Source: JAGLCW01 sp964427915 (GTDB taxonomy: Bacteria; Caldisericota; Caldisericia; UBA6126). From it: DNA of 64,000 bases. Position numbers and translations under genes: made by a program. The stretch covers positions 1-64,000 of the forward strand of contig CAYRWA010000058.1 in the NCBI GenBank assembly GCA_964427915.1. Direction: 5' to 3'. Position 1 is the first letter of the stretch, and the number at the start of each line of letters is the position of its first letter. Below the pieces are notes generated by a model, which was given only the letters and a program-made list of their open reading frames with translations, made no database searches and was not told the origin of the DNA. Below are positions 50,998 to 59,998 of the stretch, piece after piece.

Positions 50998-53976
50998 TTA
51001 AAACAATGAAAATTGTGATGCATTTGCCTTTTTTTCTACAAATAAATGTTGATCAAAAGAATTTTTAAATTCGTTATTATGAGATATGACTATTATTTTT
51101 GGGAATTCTTTTTGGATTTTTAAAATGGTGTATATGATTTGGTGCTTACTTGAAGAATCCAAAGATCCAAAATCATTATCAATACACAAAAAAGACGATT
51201 CAATGGCCTTGCTTTCATACAACAAACGAGACAAGGCGAGTCGAAATGCAATGTGTATACTAAATTGTTCTCCCTGGCTTAAATATGGAAATTCTATTAC
51301 ATTGTTTGCATTTGAAATGGAAACAAAAATTCTGTAAAACTGTTCTGATGGTATGTCTTCTTCGTTTAGATGGATTTTGATCTGAAGAGATTTTTCTGAA
51401 ATCCCTCGCAGGATTCTATTGACGTCTCTTTCAAGTAGGGGCAAAATTCTATAAAAGATGTAGGAAGGAAGATTTTCATTTGAAAAAACTTGTCGGCAAT
51501 ATGTTACTATTTTAGACTTAGTGTTAATCTCTTGCAGTTCTTGTTGCGATTTCTCAAACTCTTTCTGGACTTCATACAAGATTTCCATGTCTCGTTCATG
51601 CTTTGCAATTGTAACAATCAAATCTTCTTTTTCTTTTTGAAAGAATTCTTTTTCAGCATTACGTTCTTTCAATTTTTTTTCAGCTTCTTCAAGGTCGTTT
51701 CTTTGGTATGTAATTTTTTTAATACTTTCAACCAAGGAGGAAATATCTGAGTCTAATTGCTCGAGTTTTTTTTCAATGTCGTTTAAATGAGACAAAATTC
51801 TGCTTTTTTCGTGAAGCTTTTCATCCATAATTCTTTTCTCAGTCTCAAAGTATTTTAATTGGTTAATTTTGTTTTTGACTGCTTCATGCTCTGGTACACT
51901 ATAGTGAATGGAGTAAAGCTTCATTTTCAGATCATTTATCTTTTTCCACTGATCGGTAGCATAATTCTTTGTTTCAATTCGTCGTTTGATGTCAATTAAT
52001 TCTTTGGTTACAGATGGAAGCTTTTGATCAGCTTCCAATGCTTTAGAAATCTGCCGATGGAGTTCGCTCAGATTATTTTCATGAACCGACTGGTTGGACA
52101 CAACATACATGGCGTCAACATATTGTTTGTCAATTGTTTTGAAACGACTCTTTAAATTGACAATTTTGTAAGAGGTTTTGTCAATTTCTTCTTCAATTTT
52201 AGATTCTTTGAGTTTAGCTCTGTAGTGATTTTCAGTTATTTTGCTTAGGGATGACTTGCATTCTTGTATCCGTAGATACAAATTTTGTAGTTCTTCTTCC
52301 TGATGAAAATCAGCAGAAAGAACAAGAATGTCGCTTTCAAGTGTTTCAATTTTTGTAGAGATTCGCTGAATTGTATTGGTGTTTTTTTCAAGAGTTGTTT
52401 CACGCATTTCAAGATCTCTACGATAGTTTAAAAGAATATCTGCTTCCTTATCTTTATTGAGTGGGGTTCCACATAAAGGACAACGATTTTCTGATTTATT
52501 GGGAAGCTCCAGAAAACGAATTTTTTCTTTTAATTGAACCGCCATAGCAATAAATTTTTCATTTTGCGATTGTAGATTTTGCTTCTTATTTTTTTCAATT
52601 TCAACATTGCTTTGAAGGAGCTTCACTTTCTCTTTGTTTTCACGGATTGTTTGAAGCTTCTTTTTAGTAGTTGTTTCTTTTTGTATTAGTTGTTCGTAAT
52701 CTGCTATTTGTTTAGAAATTGTATTGCATGTTTCAAGTAGTTCTATTTTTTCCTGTTTTAGCATCCCAATTTTCTCAGTTAAGGAAGAAATTTCATTTTG
52801 AATATCACTTTTCTCCTGCTCCAATTTCTCTATTTGATATCTTTTTTTCTCCATTTCTTTAAGCTTAGACTGTATATCGTGCATTCTTAAATTCAAGTCT
52901 GGTAAAACACTTTTTTCCTGCGAAAACTCTAGTTCTTTTTGTTCAAGTTCGTTACGTTTTACTTTTAATTCCATTTCTTCTTGTTCAATGCATCTTTGAA
53001 TCTCATTCATCTGCACTTCAATACGTTGTCGTTGTTCCAAGTTTTCGTTAAAAACTTTATTTTGTTGAATCAAATCAAGTAACTGTTTGTAGCCGTTCTC
53101 AATCTCGTGTTGTAAGGAAACAGATTTTTGTATTTCACTAAGTGCATCAAGAAATTTTGTTTTTTCTTTCCGTTGGTCGTTTTGGTAGTTGCGCAGTTGA
53201 TGTATCTGTTCCATAAGGTTTGATTTTTTATCCAACTGTTTTCGAATCGTTTCAATATCGATTTGAAGAGCCTCAACTGCAGTATTTGTTTTTTCAATCT
53301 TGATTTCAAGTTGCTTTTTTGTGTCAATCTCTTCATCAAGAAGTTTTTGCAAAGCTTTTTTTTGTGTAAACTTATGCTTGTTTTGTTCAATATAGGCTTC
53401 TAGCACTTGTCTTCTCAGGTTGTAATGATCAAGGTCTTTTTGAGTTTGAATATAGGCATTTTCCAAGATGGGCAATCCCAAAAAGGAAGCTAGTTTTTCA
53501 TATCTTTCGTGTTCCGAATATTCCAAAAACTCCTTTTGGTTTTGAAAAGAAGAGCTCATAATGGTAGTCATGAACAGACTGTTTGCATCCATTTTTAAAA
53601 GATTATTAATAGTACTTTGAGTTTTCAGGTCGTTTTCCTGTGTCAAATTTTTCCAATATGAACGCTTCTTTTCTTTAATTTCTATACTATTTTCAGCAGA
53701 TGTTGTTCGGGTAATCTTGTAACAAACGCCTTGGTGCTGGAATGTAAACTCTGTGTAGGCAGTTTTTTCTTGAAAGTGAACAAGGGAATCAATACGTTGC
53801 TTCTTAGTAGATGTTCTTGTTAGTCCATAAAGGGAGAACATGATCGCATCTAGAAGACAACTTTTACCAGCTCCGTTGTCTCCAGTAATAATCATAGAAG
53901 ACATATGTCGTAGATGTAACTGATGAGTTCCTTTGTAGGAAAGAAAATTGTGAAGTGTTATTTCGAGAGGGTTCAT
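50998..53976 (-). CDS. SbcC/Rad50-like ATPase with altered Walker B
   Basis: 992-aa SMC-like protein. An N-terminal ATPase lobe (ITLHNFLSYKG, Walker A GDNGAGKSC, Lys38). Two long coiled coils flank a zinc hook CPLC (Cys499, Cys502). The C-terminal lobe has YLSQGEQFSI (signature, Ser900) and FLCIDNDFGSLDSSS. In SbcC/Rad50 the last motif reads D-E-G-F-G-x-L-D; here Asn934 replaces the catalytic Glu. ATP binding and dimerisation should persist but hydrolysis should be poor. Its start overlaps the SbcD-like stop (ATGA). It is the last gene of the mre-min string. A true SbcC may be encoded elsewhere. The role is inferred as structural or signalling. Confidence 0.9.
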   Translation of the reverse strand: MNPLEITLHNFLSYKGTHQLHLRHMSSMIITGDNGAGKSCLLDAIMFSLYGLTRTSTKKQRIDSLVHFQEKTAYTEFTFQHQGVCYKITRTTSAENSIEIKEKKRSYWKNLTQENDLKTQSTINNLLKMDANSLFMTTIMSSSFQNQKEFLEYSEHERYEKLASFLGLPILENAYIQTQKDLDHYNLRRQVLEAYIEQNKHKFTQKKALQKLLDEEIDTKKQLEIKIEKTNTAVEALQIDIETIRKQLDKKSNLMEQIHQLRNYQNDQRKEKTKFLDALSEIQKSVSLQHEIENGYKQLLDLIQQNKVFNENLEQRQRIEVQMNEIQRCIEQEEMELKVKRNELEQKELEFSQEKSVLPDLNLRMHDIQSKLKEMEKKRYQIEKLEQEKSDIQNEISSLTEKIGMLKQEKIELLETCNTISKQIADYEQLIQKETTTKKKLQTIRENKEKVKLLQSNVEIEKNKKQNLQSQNEKFIAMAVQLKEKIRFLELPNKSENRCPLCGTPLNKDKEADILLNYRRDLEMRETTLEKNTNTIQRISTKIETLESDILVLSADFHQEEELQNLYLRIQECKSSLSKITENHYRAKLKESKIEEEIDKTSYKIVNLKSRFKTIDKQYVDAMYVVSNQSVHENNLSELHRQISKALEADQKLPSVTKELIDIKRRIETKNYATDQWKKINDLKMKLYSIHYSVPEHEAVKNKINQLKYFETEKRIMDEKLHEKSRILSHLNDIEKKLEQLDSDISSLVESIKKITYQRNDLEEAEKKLKERNAEKEFFQKEKEDLIVTIAKHERDMEILYEVQKEFEKSQQELQEINTKSKIVTYCRQVFSNENLPSYIFYRILPLLERDVNRILRGISEKSLQIKIHLNEEDIPSEQFYRIFVSISNANNVIEFPYLSQGEQFSIHIAFRLALSRLLYESKAIESSFLCIDNDFGSLDSSSKHQIIYTILKIQKEFPKIIVISHNNEFKNSFDQHLFVEKKANASQFSLF

Positions 53977-55139
53977 GTTGAAAACTCTTTATTGATGTAG
54001 GATAAACAATTGTTTTCAATGTTTTCTTCAAGATCTTCTGGAAAAGACAAACGCTTCTCTTCAAAAAAAATGTCAATGTATTTTCTGACAGGAAGTATCT
54101 CTTCATCACCTACATAACACAAACGTTTGCCCTGCTGCTCGATGCTATGAATATGAAAACAATGATCTTCGAAGTGTTTGTGGATTTTTGATAAAGACAG
54201 ATTTGCATCTGTATGTAAAACAATTCTTGTGATATGCTCCCGATAATCGTTTAGTAAAAACTCTTCATTTAGCTTTTCGATCGCTTCTTTTTCTGAATTG
54301 ACATAAACTCGGATAAGCGCAGTTGGCCTCTGCTTTGAATTGTGTATGAACTGGGGAGGATTTGATGGTTGCTGTGTATCCATTACAAGAAACCCTCTTT
54401 CAATTGTAGAGTCTGCATACTCAAATTCACCAAGAGATCCTGCGTATCCTACCCATGAAATCGTATTGTTCGATATTTTTTCCACTTTTTTAAAGGGTTG
54501 TCCGCTAAAAGCAAAATATTGAAACGGTAGAGTCTTTAGGTATTTAGGATTGAATACAGGTAAATCGGGTACTAGGAAAAAAGGTTCTAAAAATGATAGG
54601 GAAGCCTGCATTAAAAGCAATGAAAACGACCCAGGTTCAATCTTTGGTAGGAGCTTAGCAATACGCTTTTTTCCAATTTCACTATGGGAAAACTCGTCAG
54701 TTGTTTCAGCAGCGAAACTATTTTGATATGGTATTGCTATAATCTGGACAATCTCCTGGTTCTTTTTAAGAACAACGCATTCGTCCTTTTGAACAATGTG
54801 GGTAGTTTTGTAAGGAAGGGATTGCAATAATGTAAGAAAGGAATAGTCTTGGGTTGGTTGATCGTATTTTCCCTTCAGAACAACTGTATCAATATTGGAT
54901 TCTGAAAGCTCCTTGATTTGTTCAAGGATGATTGATTGAAGATAATCACCAGGAAGGGAAGAAAAGAATAGGTTGCCCATGATAAGAACCACATCTACTT
55001 GATTGGATTTTGCATACTTTGTGATACAAGAAATATATCTTTTATAGTCATGGATTTGAGAAAAAAGATAAGGAGATGCTTCTTTTTTTCCCATGTTCTG
55101 TATTCCTAGAAAATAATCCCCTGTTTGAAGAATTTTCAT
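53973..55139 (-). CDS. SbcD/Mre11-like protein lacking phosphodiesterase metal ligands
   Basis: 388 aa, the normal SbcD length, without internal stops. The fold is recognisable: MKILQTGDYFLGI (family S-D-W-H-L-G), VDVVLIMGNLFF (A-G-D-x-F-D), VVLKGKYDQP (G-N-H-D), LLMQAS (G-H), FAFSGQPFKKV (G-H-x-H) and YAGSLGEFEYAD (Y-x-G-S). Asp8 is kept, but the ligands H10, the Asp pair of motif II, Asn/His of motif III and all three late His are replaced by F10, N56/F59, K91/Y92, A or Q, Q214 and F216. Nuclease activity is therefore not expected. It overlaps minE and the SbcC-like gene by 4 bases each. It is probably a scaffold partner of the SbcC-like ATPase. Confidence 0.88.
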   Translation of the reverse strand: MKILQTGDYFLGIQNMGKKEASPYLFSQIHDYKRYISCITKYAKSNQVDVVLIMGNLFFSSLPGDYLQSIILEQIKELSESNIDTVVLKGKYDQPTQDYSFLTLLQSLPYKTTHIVQKDECVVLKKNQEIVQIIAIPYQNSFAAETTDEFSHSEIGKKRIAKLLPKIEPGSFSLLLMQASLSFLEPFFLVPDLPVFNPKYLKTLPFQYFAFSGQPFKKVEKISNNTISWVGYAGSLGEFEYADSTIERGFLVMDTQQPSNPPQFIHNSKQRPTALIRVYVNSEKEAIEKLNEEFLLNDYREHITRIVLHTDANLSLSKIHKHFEDHCFHIHSIEQQGKRLCYVGDEEILPVRKYIDIFFEEKRLSFPEDLEENIENNCLSYINKEFST

Positions 55140-55369
55140 TGTTCTTTGTCGAGTTCGCTTTTCTTTATCGGCATATCGGCAGTTAACTCATAGGAACTTT
55201 GAAAGTTTGTTCGTACAATACGAATATGCAATTTACGTTTATCAATGGGAAAATACTGTCCTAAAACTGTAGCTAGTTTTTTTCGAAGATCTCTTTCACT
55301 CTGAGGGGATAAAACTTTTCTATCTTCATCCAAGATTCGTTTTAAGCGGTCTGTTAATTTTGAAGTCAT
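55136..55369 (-). CDS. minE: Cell division topological specificity factor MinE
   Basis: 77 aa. The helix LTDRLKRILDEDRKVLSP corresponds to the MinD-binding segment. The C-terminal topological domain reads KLATVLGQYFPIDKRKLHIRI. It stimulates MinD ATPase to produce pole-to-pole dynamics. AAGGAG lies 5 bases before the ATG. Nine bases follow minD. Confidence 0.9.
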   Translation of the reverse strand: MTSKLTDRLKRILDEDRKVLSPQSERDLRKKLATVLGQYFPIDKRKLHIRIVRTNFQSSYELTADMPIKKSELDKEQ

Positions 55370-55378
55370 GTTTTCTCC

Positions 55379-56176
55379 TTATACAGAATTCTTTTTCATT
55401 TTTTCCCATATTGATTTAGTAGGGGGTGAATTGTTCTTGATCGTTTTCTTTTTACCAACAATTTTGTCTACTACTTCTTTGATCTCATTTGAAACTGCAA
55501 AATTACTTTGATACACAAAAGGTACGCCAGAATTATTTTGTCGTAGAATCCTTTCATCTTCCGAGATAACTCCAATACATGGAACGCTTAAAAGAGAGAT
55601 GATTTCTTCTGCAGAAATATAATAGCTTCGACGACTCAATTCTTTACGATACCGGTTAATGAGTAAAAAAATATCTTTTTTGATGCGATGATTTTCAAGC
55701 AAGGCCAATACCCTATCTGCATCACGTATAGATGATATTTCAGGATTCACGACTACAATTGCTTTTTTTGCAAAAAAGATCGATTTATTAAAACCTTCTT
55801 CAATGCCAGCTGGGGAATCAACAATGATATAATCAAAGGAATCTTCAAGGTCGGTAAGGACTTTGTGAAATTTAAAGAGATTGACATCTTTTTTCAAATC
55901 ACTTTGGGAGGCAGCTATAAGGGCTAAATAATTGTGTGTTCTTTTGTCAAAAACCAATGCATCTTCTAAGGAGCACAAGTTTTTTGTAAGGTCGACAACA
56001 TTGGCCTTGACCTTGCGTTCAAGACCTATAATCATGTCTAAATTTCGCAAACCGATATCCATATCAATGATTACTACTCTTTTCTTTTTAAGAGCAATGC
56101 CAGTTCCAATATTTGCGACCAATGTTGATTTACCTACACCTCCTTTGCCAGAGGTGAAAACAATTATTTGTCCCAT
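55379..56176 (-). CDS. minD: Septum site-determining ATPase MinD
   Basis: 265-aa deviant Walker A ATPase: IIVFTSGKGGVGKSTLVANIG. Then VVIIDMDIGLRNLDMIIGLE and DYIIVDSPAGIEEGF. The C-terminal end (SIWEKMKKN) is basic and amphipathic, consistent with a membrane-targeting helix. AGGA lies 5 bases before the ATG, one base after the minC stop. Confidence 0.97.
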   Translation of the reverse strand: MGQIIVFTSGKGGVGKSTLVANIGTGIALKKKRVVIIDMDIGLRNLDMIIGLERKVKANVVDLTKNLCSLEDALVFDKRTHNYLALIAASQSDLKKDVNLFKFHKVLTDLEDSFDYIIVDSPAGIEEGFNKSIFFAKKAIVVVNPEISSIRDADRVLALLENHRIKKDIFLLINRYRKELSRRSYYISAEEIISLLSVPCIGVISEDERILRQNNSGVPFVYQSNFAVSNEIKEVVDKIVGKKKTIKNNSPPTKSIWEKMKKNSV

Positions 56177-56177
56177 A

Positions 56178-56882
56178 TTAATCCTGTGTGATTTTTATGA
56201 TACTCACTTCTCCTTCATTATAATAAATGTAAACAGGTATGGAAATAGATCCAAACGTTGAAATTGTATTTTCAAGAGACTGATTTGCTGCAATAATTCG
56301 CATCGCTTTCATTTCTTGGCAAGCCAAAAGAGCTTGTTTGCAATGAGGATGTGTACAAAAGCCTACTTCCCCTTTGATTGTACCAAAAACGTACAGGGAT
56401 TTTCCAGCAATAACTTTTGCACCCGAATGTACATCTCCAAAGATGATCACGTTACCTGGAGACTGGACGACAACGCCTGCTCGAACATTTTTTCCAATAA
56501 CGAGAAACTCATTAGGATTGGAGGAGTCTACAGAACTATCCTGGTTTGAAGAAAGGATAGCTGCTGTACCTTGGTTGTTGGTTGAAGAAGACTGTATAGA
56601 GGCATCAAGGGGAGTTTCTCTGTAGGTATGAACAGGTTTTTGGATTAAGTAGTCAAACATTTTACGTACCATACCACCTTCGTCTTCTGTTAACTCTCGA
56701 TCAAAACCAGTAGCATAAAGATCAACATTGGAACCAAAAAAGTCTTTCTTCTTTTTGTAGATGGATACTGCTTTTCGGATGACTTTATCGAACTCATATT
56801 CATGGAGCATCAATGACATGAGGATGCCTTCAGAAAACCCTTTAAAGCTTACAACAGAGTCCGGTGTTCTTTTTGAGGGCAA
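56178..56882 (-). CDS. minC: Septum formation inhibitor MinC
   Basis: 234 aa. The N-terminal domain (about 1-100) is divergent. After an S/N/Q-rich linker, the C-terminal beta-helix is clear: VIGKNVRAGVVVQSPGNVII, GDVHSGAKVIAGKSLYVFG, TIKGEVGF. It blocks FtsZ rings at the poles with MinD. The start is TTG at 56882, supported by GGAGG 9 bases upstream. Confidence 0.93.
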   Translation of the reverse strand: MPSKRTPDSVVSFKGFSEGILMSLMLHEYEFDKVIRKAVSIYKKKKDFFGSNVDLYATGFDRELTEDEGGMVRKMFDYLIQKPVHTYRETPLDASIQSSSTNNQGTAAILSSNQDSSVDSSNPNEFLVIGKNVRAGVVVQSPGNVIIFGDVHSGAKVIAGKSLYVFGTIKGEVGFCTHPHCKQALLACQEMKAMRIIAANQSLENTISTFGSISIPVYIYYNEGEVSIIKITQD

Positions 56883-56898
56883 TTTATTTCACCTCCGC

Positions 56899-58701
56899 TT
56901 AGTAAAGTTCATCATAGTATAGTATAAAATCTTTCAAAAAAGGAGCTAGCTCACTTGCAAATTCAAAAGATGAGTTCTCAAACATAAGGAATGCAACTCG
57001 ATTTGGTTTTTCATATGGAAAAACTGCTCCCATCCATAAATGTTGCTGTGTATCTCTTTGCCCTTCCACTAGGGCAGTTCCTGTTTTGGCTGCAATTTTC
57101 AAGGAAGGTATCCGCAATCCTGTAGCTGTTCCGGGATATTGTGTAGTTTTGTACATACCTTCTAAAACAATATCGTAATACTCTTTTGAAATCATGTATT
57201 TCGGCGAAGTCTCTGCATCGGGGGTTGTGTGCAAATCAAAAAAACTGCTTCCGGAAAACGTCTTTTTTAACAAGTGTGGTGTTACGTCTTTACCATATGA
57301 AGCAATTTTAGCATATAATCTAGTCATTTGAAGAGGAGTTACTGTTAATAATCCTTGCCCAATTCCTAAATTCATGCTATCTCCATTATACCAAGGAATT
57401 CCTTTGAATTTGGTTTTCCATTCGGGAGTTCCCAAGAAGCCACTTTCTTCATATGTAAGATCAATGTAAGTTTTTTTTGAAAGCTTCCCATATTGCACGG
57501 AAAAATCCACAAAATGGTCTATGTTAAAACGATCAGCTAATTTGTAAAAGAATACATCGCACGATACTTGAATTGCTTTGGTAAGCGCAATAAACCCATG
57601 AGAGGATGGATATACCCAGCACTGGTATTTGTCTTTTTGCCCTGGTATTTGGAGAGAGCCCTCACAAAGTAGTTCTTCAGTAGAAGTTATTACTTCTTCT
57701 GACAAGCCATACAAGGCAACAAACGGTTTGAAAGTGGAACCAGGAGGATACTGACCCATGCTAGCAATATTAAAAAAGGAACGGTTTTCAATCCATTGAT
57801 TCCATTTTTCAAGAGGTCTTGGTCCTGAAAAAAAGTTTGGGTCGAAGCCAGGGTTTGAAGCACATGTCAGGATTTCTCCCGAAGCAATGTCCATTAAAAT
57901 CAAACACCCTCTATGGCCCTTTAAGACTTCTTCAGCCTTCTTTTGCAGTTCGATATCTATTGTTAAGTAAATATCTTCTCCTTTTACTATCTCTTTTTCA
58001 ATCTCTTCTTTTTGAACTGATCCTAGTACGTTTATGGTTTGTTTATTAATGCCGGGATAGCCGTGCAATAGATCTTCATAATATCTTTCAACTCCCGTTT
58101 GTCCAATTCTTTCATTGGGTTTATATCGTACCAGTTTGGGATTTTGCAAATCTTCTTTTGTAACCATTCCGGTATATCCTATCACATGACAAAGAGATGT
58201 ATTGAAAGGGTAGAATCGCCGGAACCCTTCTTTAATAAAAATTCCTTTGAGCTTGAATGCGTTTTCTTCAATACGGACTTTTTCTTCATACGATAAGTTT
58301 TCTTTCAATAGAACCTCAGAGTAGGAGAATAGTTCTTGAATGGTGGTGATCGTTTTTTCTTTGGACAAACCTATGTGCTGATCTAAAAGTTCTGCGAGAT
58401 AGTCTATATCAGCAATTTCATGAGGAGAAGCATACAAGTGATAGGTTGGTACGTCTTTTGCTAGGGTCTTTCCATTTCGATCGTATATTGTACCTCTAGG
58501 ACATTCTAGGGCAATAGTACGAGTATAGTTGTTTATCGCTAAGTGGCTGAATTTATCTTGCTGGTAGGTCTGTATTTGAAATATTCTAAGAAGGATGAAG
58601 ATAAAGACAATAAAGACTAACGCTAAAAAAAGAACAATTTTAAATGGGTGGATATCTTTGGAGATGTTTTTCTGAAAAGAATATCCTGGCACCATTTTCA
58701 T
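56899..58701 (-). CDS. mrdA: Penicillin-binding protein 2 (rod-shape transpeptidase)
   Basis: 600 aa, with one N-terminal membrane helix (about 22-44). A PBP dimerisation domain (ALECPRGTIYDRNGKTLA) precedes the transpeptidase domain. Active-site motifs: PPGSTFKPF (S-x-x-K), SCDVFFY (S-x-D, as usual for PBP2) and AAKTGTA (K-T-G). It crosslinks the lateral wall with the Mre complex. It overlaps mreD by 4 bases. Confidence 0.96.
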   Translation of the reverse strand: MKMVPGYSFQKNISKDIHPFKIVLFLALVFIVFIFILLRIFQIQTYQQDKFSHLAINNYTRTIALECPRGTIYDRNGKTLAKDVPTYHLYASPHEIADIDYLAELLDQHIGLSKEKTITTIQELFSYSEVLLKENLSYEEKVRIEENAFKLKGIFIKEGFRRFYPFNTSLCHVIGYTGMVTKEDLQNPKLVRYKPNERIGQTGVERYYEDLLHGYPGINKQTINVLGSVQKEEIEKEIVKGEDIYLTIDIELQKKAEEVLKGHRGCLILMDIASGEILTCASNPGFDPNFFSGPRPLEKWNQWIENRSFFNIASMGQYPPGSTFKPFVALYGLSEEVITSTEELLCEGSLQIPGQKDKYQCWVYPSSHGFIALTKAIQVSCDVFFYKLADRFNIDHFVDFSVQYGKLSKKTYIDLTYEESGFLGTPEWKTKFKGIPWYNGDSMNLGIGQGLLTVTPLQMTRLYAKIASYGKDVTPHLLKKTFSGSSFFDLHTTPDAETSPKYMISKEYYDIVLEGMYKTTQYPGTATGLRIPSLKIAAKTGTALVEGQRDTQQHLWMGAVFPYEKPNRVAFLMFENSSFEFASELAPFLKDFILYYDELY

Positions 58702-59177
58702 AGTAAAGCTTTGTGGTTTCGGTGTACGGATGGATGCTTCTTATGGAGCATTTGTAAAAATGGGTACATTCCCGCAAAAAAGAGAACTGTTTGGGCTATC
58801 ATTGATTGGAGAAAAGAAATATCAATTAAACGCGATAGAAGTAGCAAATAGAGTGGATACAATAGAAACAACACAACAACCAATACGATGGATATATGAA
58901 TTTGAAAAAAGGCTCTTAAAAGAAGAACAAAGAGGATAAAAAACAAGTAGGACAAAACGATGAGCAACAACAAAGATGATGGTAAAAAGCTTGCCTTGAT
59001 CAACAGGAAGGGAGTAGAGATATAGAGGGAGGTAGTATCAAAGATTAAAAGCCCTCCTATGCAAGAAATGATGGACAAATCAATCCAATAATGAAAAGAT
59101 TGCGTAAAAGAAGGGAAAAAAAACAAGTCCAGCACAACACAAAGAAGCTGAAGTAGGGCAAAAATAAAAAGGATCAT
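58698..59177 (-). CDS. mreD: Rod shape-determining protein MreD
   Basis: A 159-aa hydrophobic protein with five or six membrane helices (MILFIFALLQLLCVVLDLFF at the start). Sequence identity in this family is always low; the assignment rests on position between mreC and mrdA, size and topology. It has 4-base overlaps on both sides. Confidence 0.88.
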   Translation of the reverse strand: MILFIFALLQLLCVVLDLFFFPSFTQSFHYWIDLSIISCIGGLLIFDTTSLYISTPFLLIKASFLPSSLLLLIVLSYLFFILFVLLLRAFFQIHISIVLVVVLFLLYPLYLLLLSRLIDISFLQSMIAQTVLFFAGMYPFLQMLHKKHPSVHRNHKALL

Positions 59178-59995
59178 TGGATGGCAAAAACTTCTGTTAG
59201 TTCATGTACATCGATAGATGGTTTCACAATGGCAATAGTATGGATGGAAGAAGAAGGTTCTACTCGATCCACGATACCAACAATTAAATTGTTTGGTAGT
59301 GAAGAGTAATTACTCACAACAACAACATCGCCTGATTGAAAATCCTGGGATTGGTAGAACTTGACAAAAAGTTGGTTTAGATCGTTGTCAAAAGAAATTG
59401 TACCAATTGTGTTGTTGCGAACATTCCGAATACTTATGTGAGATGTTTCGTCGAAAAGAGATAAAACATCGGATTCGTAGAAACCTACTCGAGAAATCCT
59501 ACCAATCAACTGCAAACGAGTTTTTGAGGATGATACGTAAATGGGACTAACAATAGCACTATTCTCTAGTAAGTCCTGATGAGTACCTGCATTGATAGTA
59601 AAATTCATAGGGTTCGTTGGATCGCGTAGTAGAATATGGCAGGGAAGCAATTTTTCATACTCCTGGGATATTCGGAACAAGGAAGAGAGTCTTTGGTTTT
59701 CTTCTTGAATTGCATCGCGTATGGCAATTTCGCTGTGTAATTTTTCATTTTGAACACGTAATTCAACTAGCTCCTTGTTAATTGACGGATATTCTGTGAT
59801 TGTTGAAAAAAAAGAACCTATAGCATTCGCTGTCTTTGAAAAGGTTGTGCCTATTGGGATAAGAATTGTTCTGGAGAAAGAATGTGTTACACGTGAAAAG
59901 GAACTTGATAAGTGAAGCGACCAGAAAACACCAAAAAAAAGGAAAAGAATGGTGCTGAATAAAAGTATGAGCCATCTTTTTTTTGGAGTAGCCAT
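59174..59995 (-). CDS. mreC: Rod shape-determining protein MreC
   Basis: 273 aa. One N-terminal membrane helix (about 8-30), then a coiled coil (INKELVELRVQNEKLHSEI) and a two-barrel domain (LLPCHILLRDPTN, VVSNYSSLPNNLIVGIVDRV). It links the cytoplasmic MreB to periplasmic-side wall enzymes. Three bases follow mreB, and no clear ribosome-binding site is seen. Confidence 0.95.
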   Translation of the reverse strand: MATPKKRWLILLFSTILFLFFGVFWSLHLSSSFSRVTHSFSRTILIPIGTTFSKTANAIGSFFSTITEYPSINKELVELRVQNEKLHSEIAIRDAIQEENQRLSSLFRISQEYEKLLPCHILLRDPTNPMNFTINAGTHQDLLENSAIVSPIYVSSSKTRLQLIGRISRVGFYESDVLSLFDETSHISIRNVRNNTIGTISFDNDLNQLFVKFYQSQDFQSGDVVVVSNYSSLPNNLIVGIVDRVEPSSSIHTIAIVKPSIDVHELTEVFAIQ

Positions 59996-59998
59996 TGG

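Noticed and set aside
50998..55139. Simple annotation of the pair as the exonuclease SbcCD
   Set aside because: The fold is right, but the catalytic residues of both subunits are replaced, so the enzymatic name would mislead.
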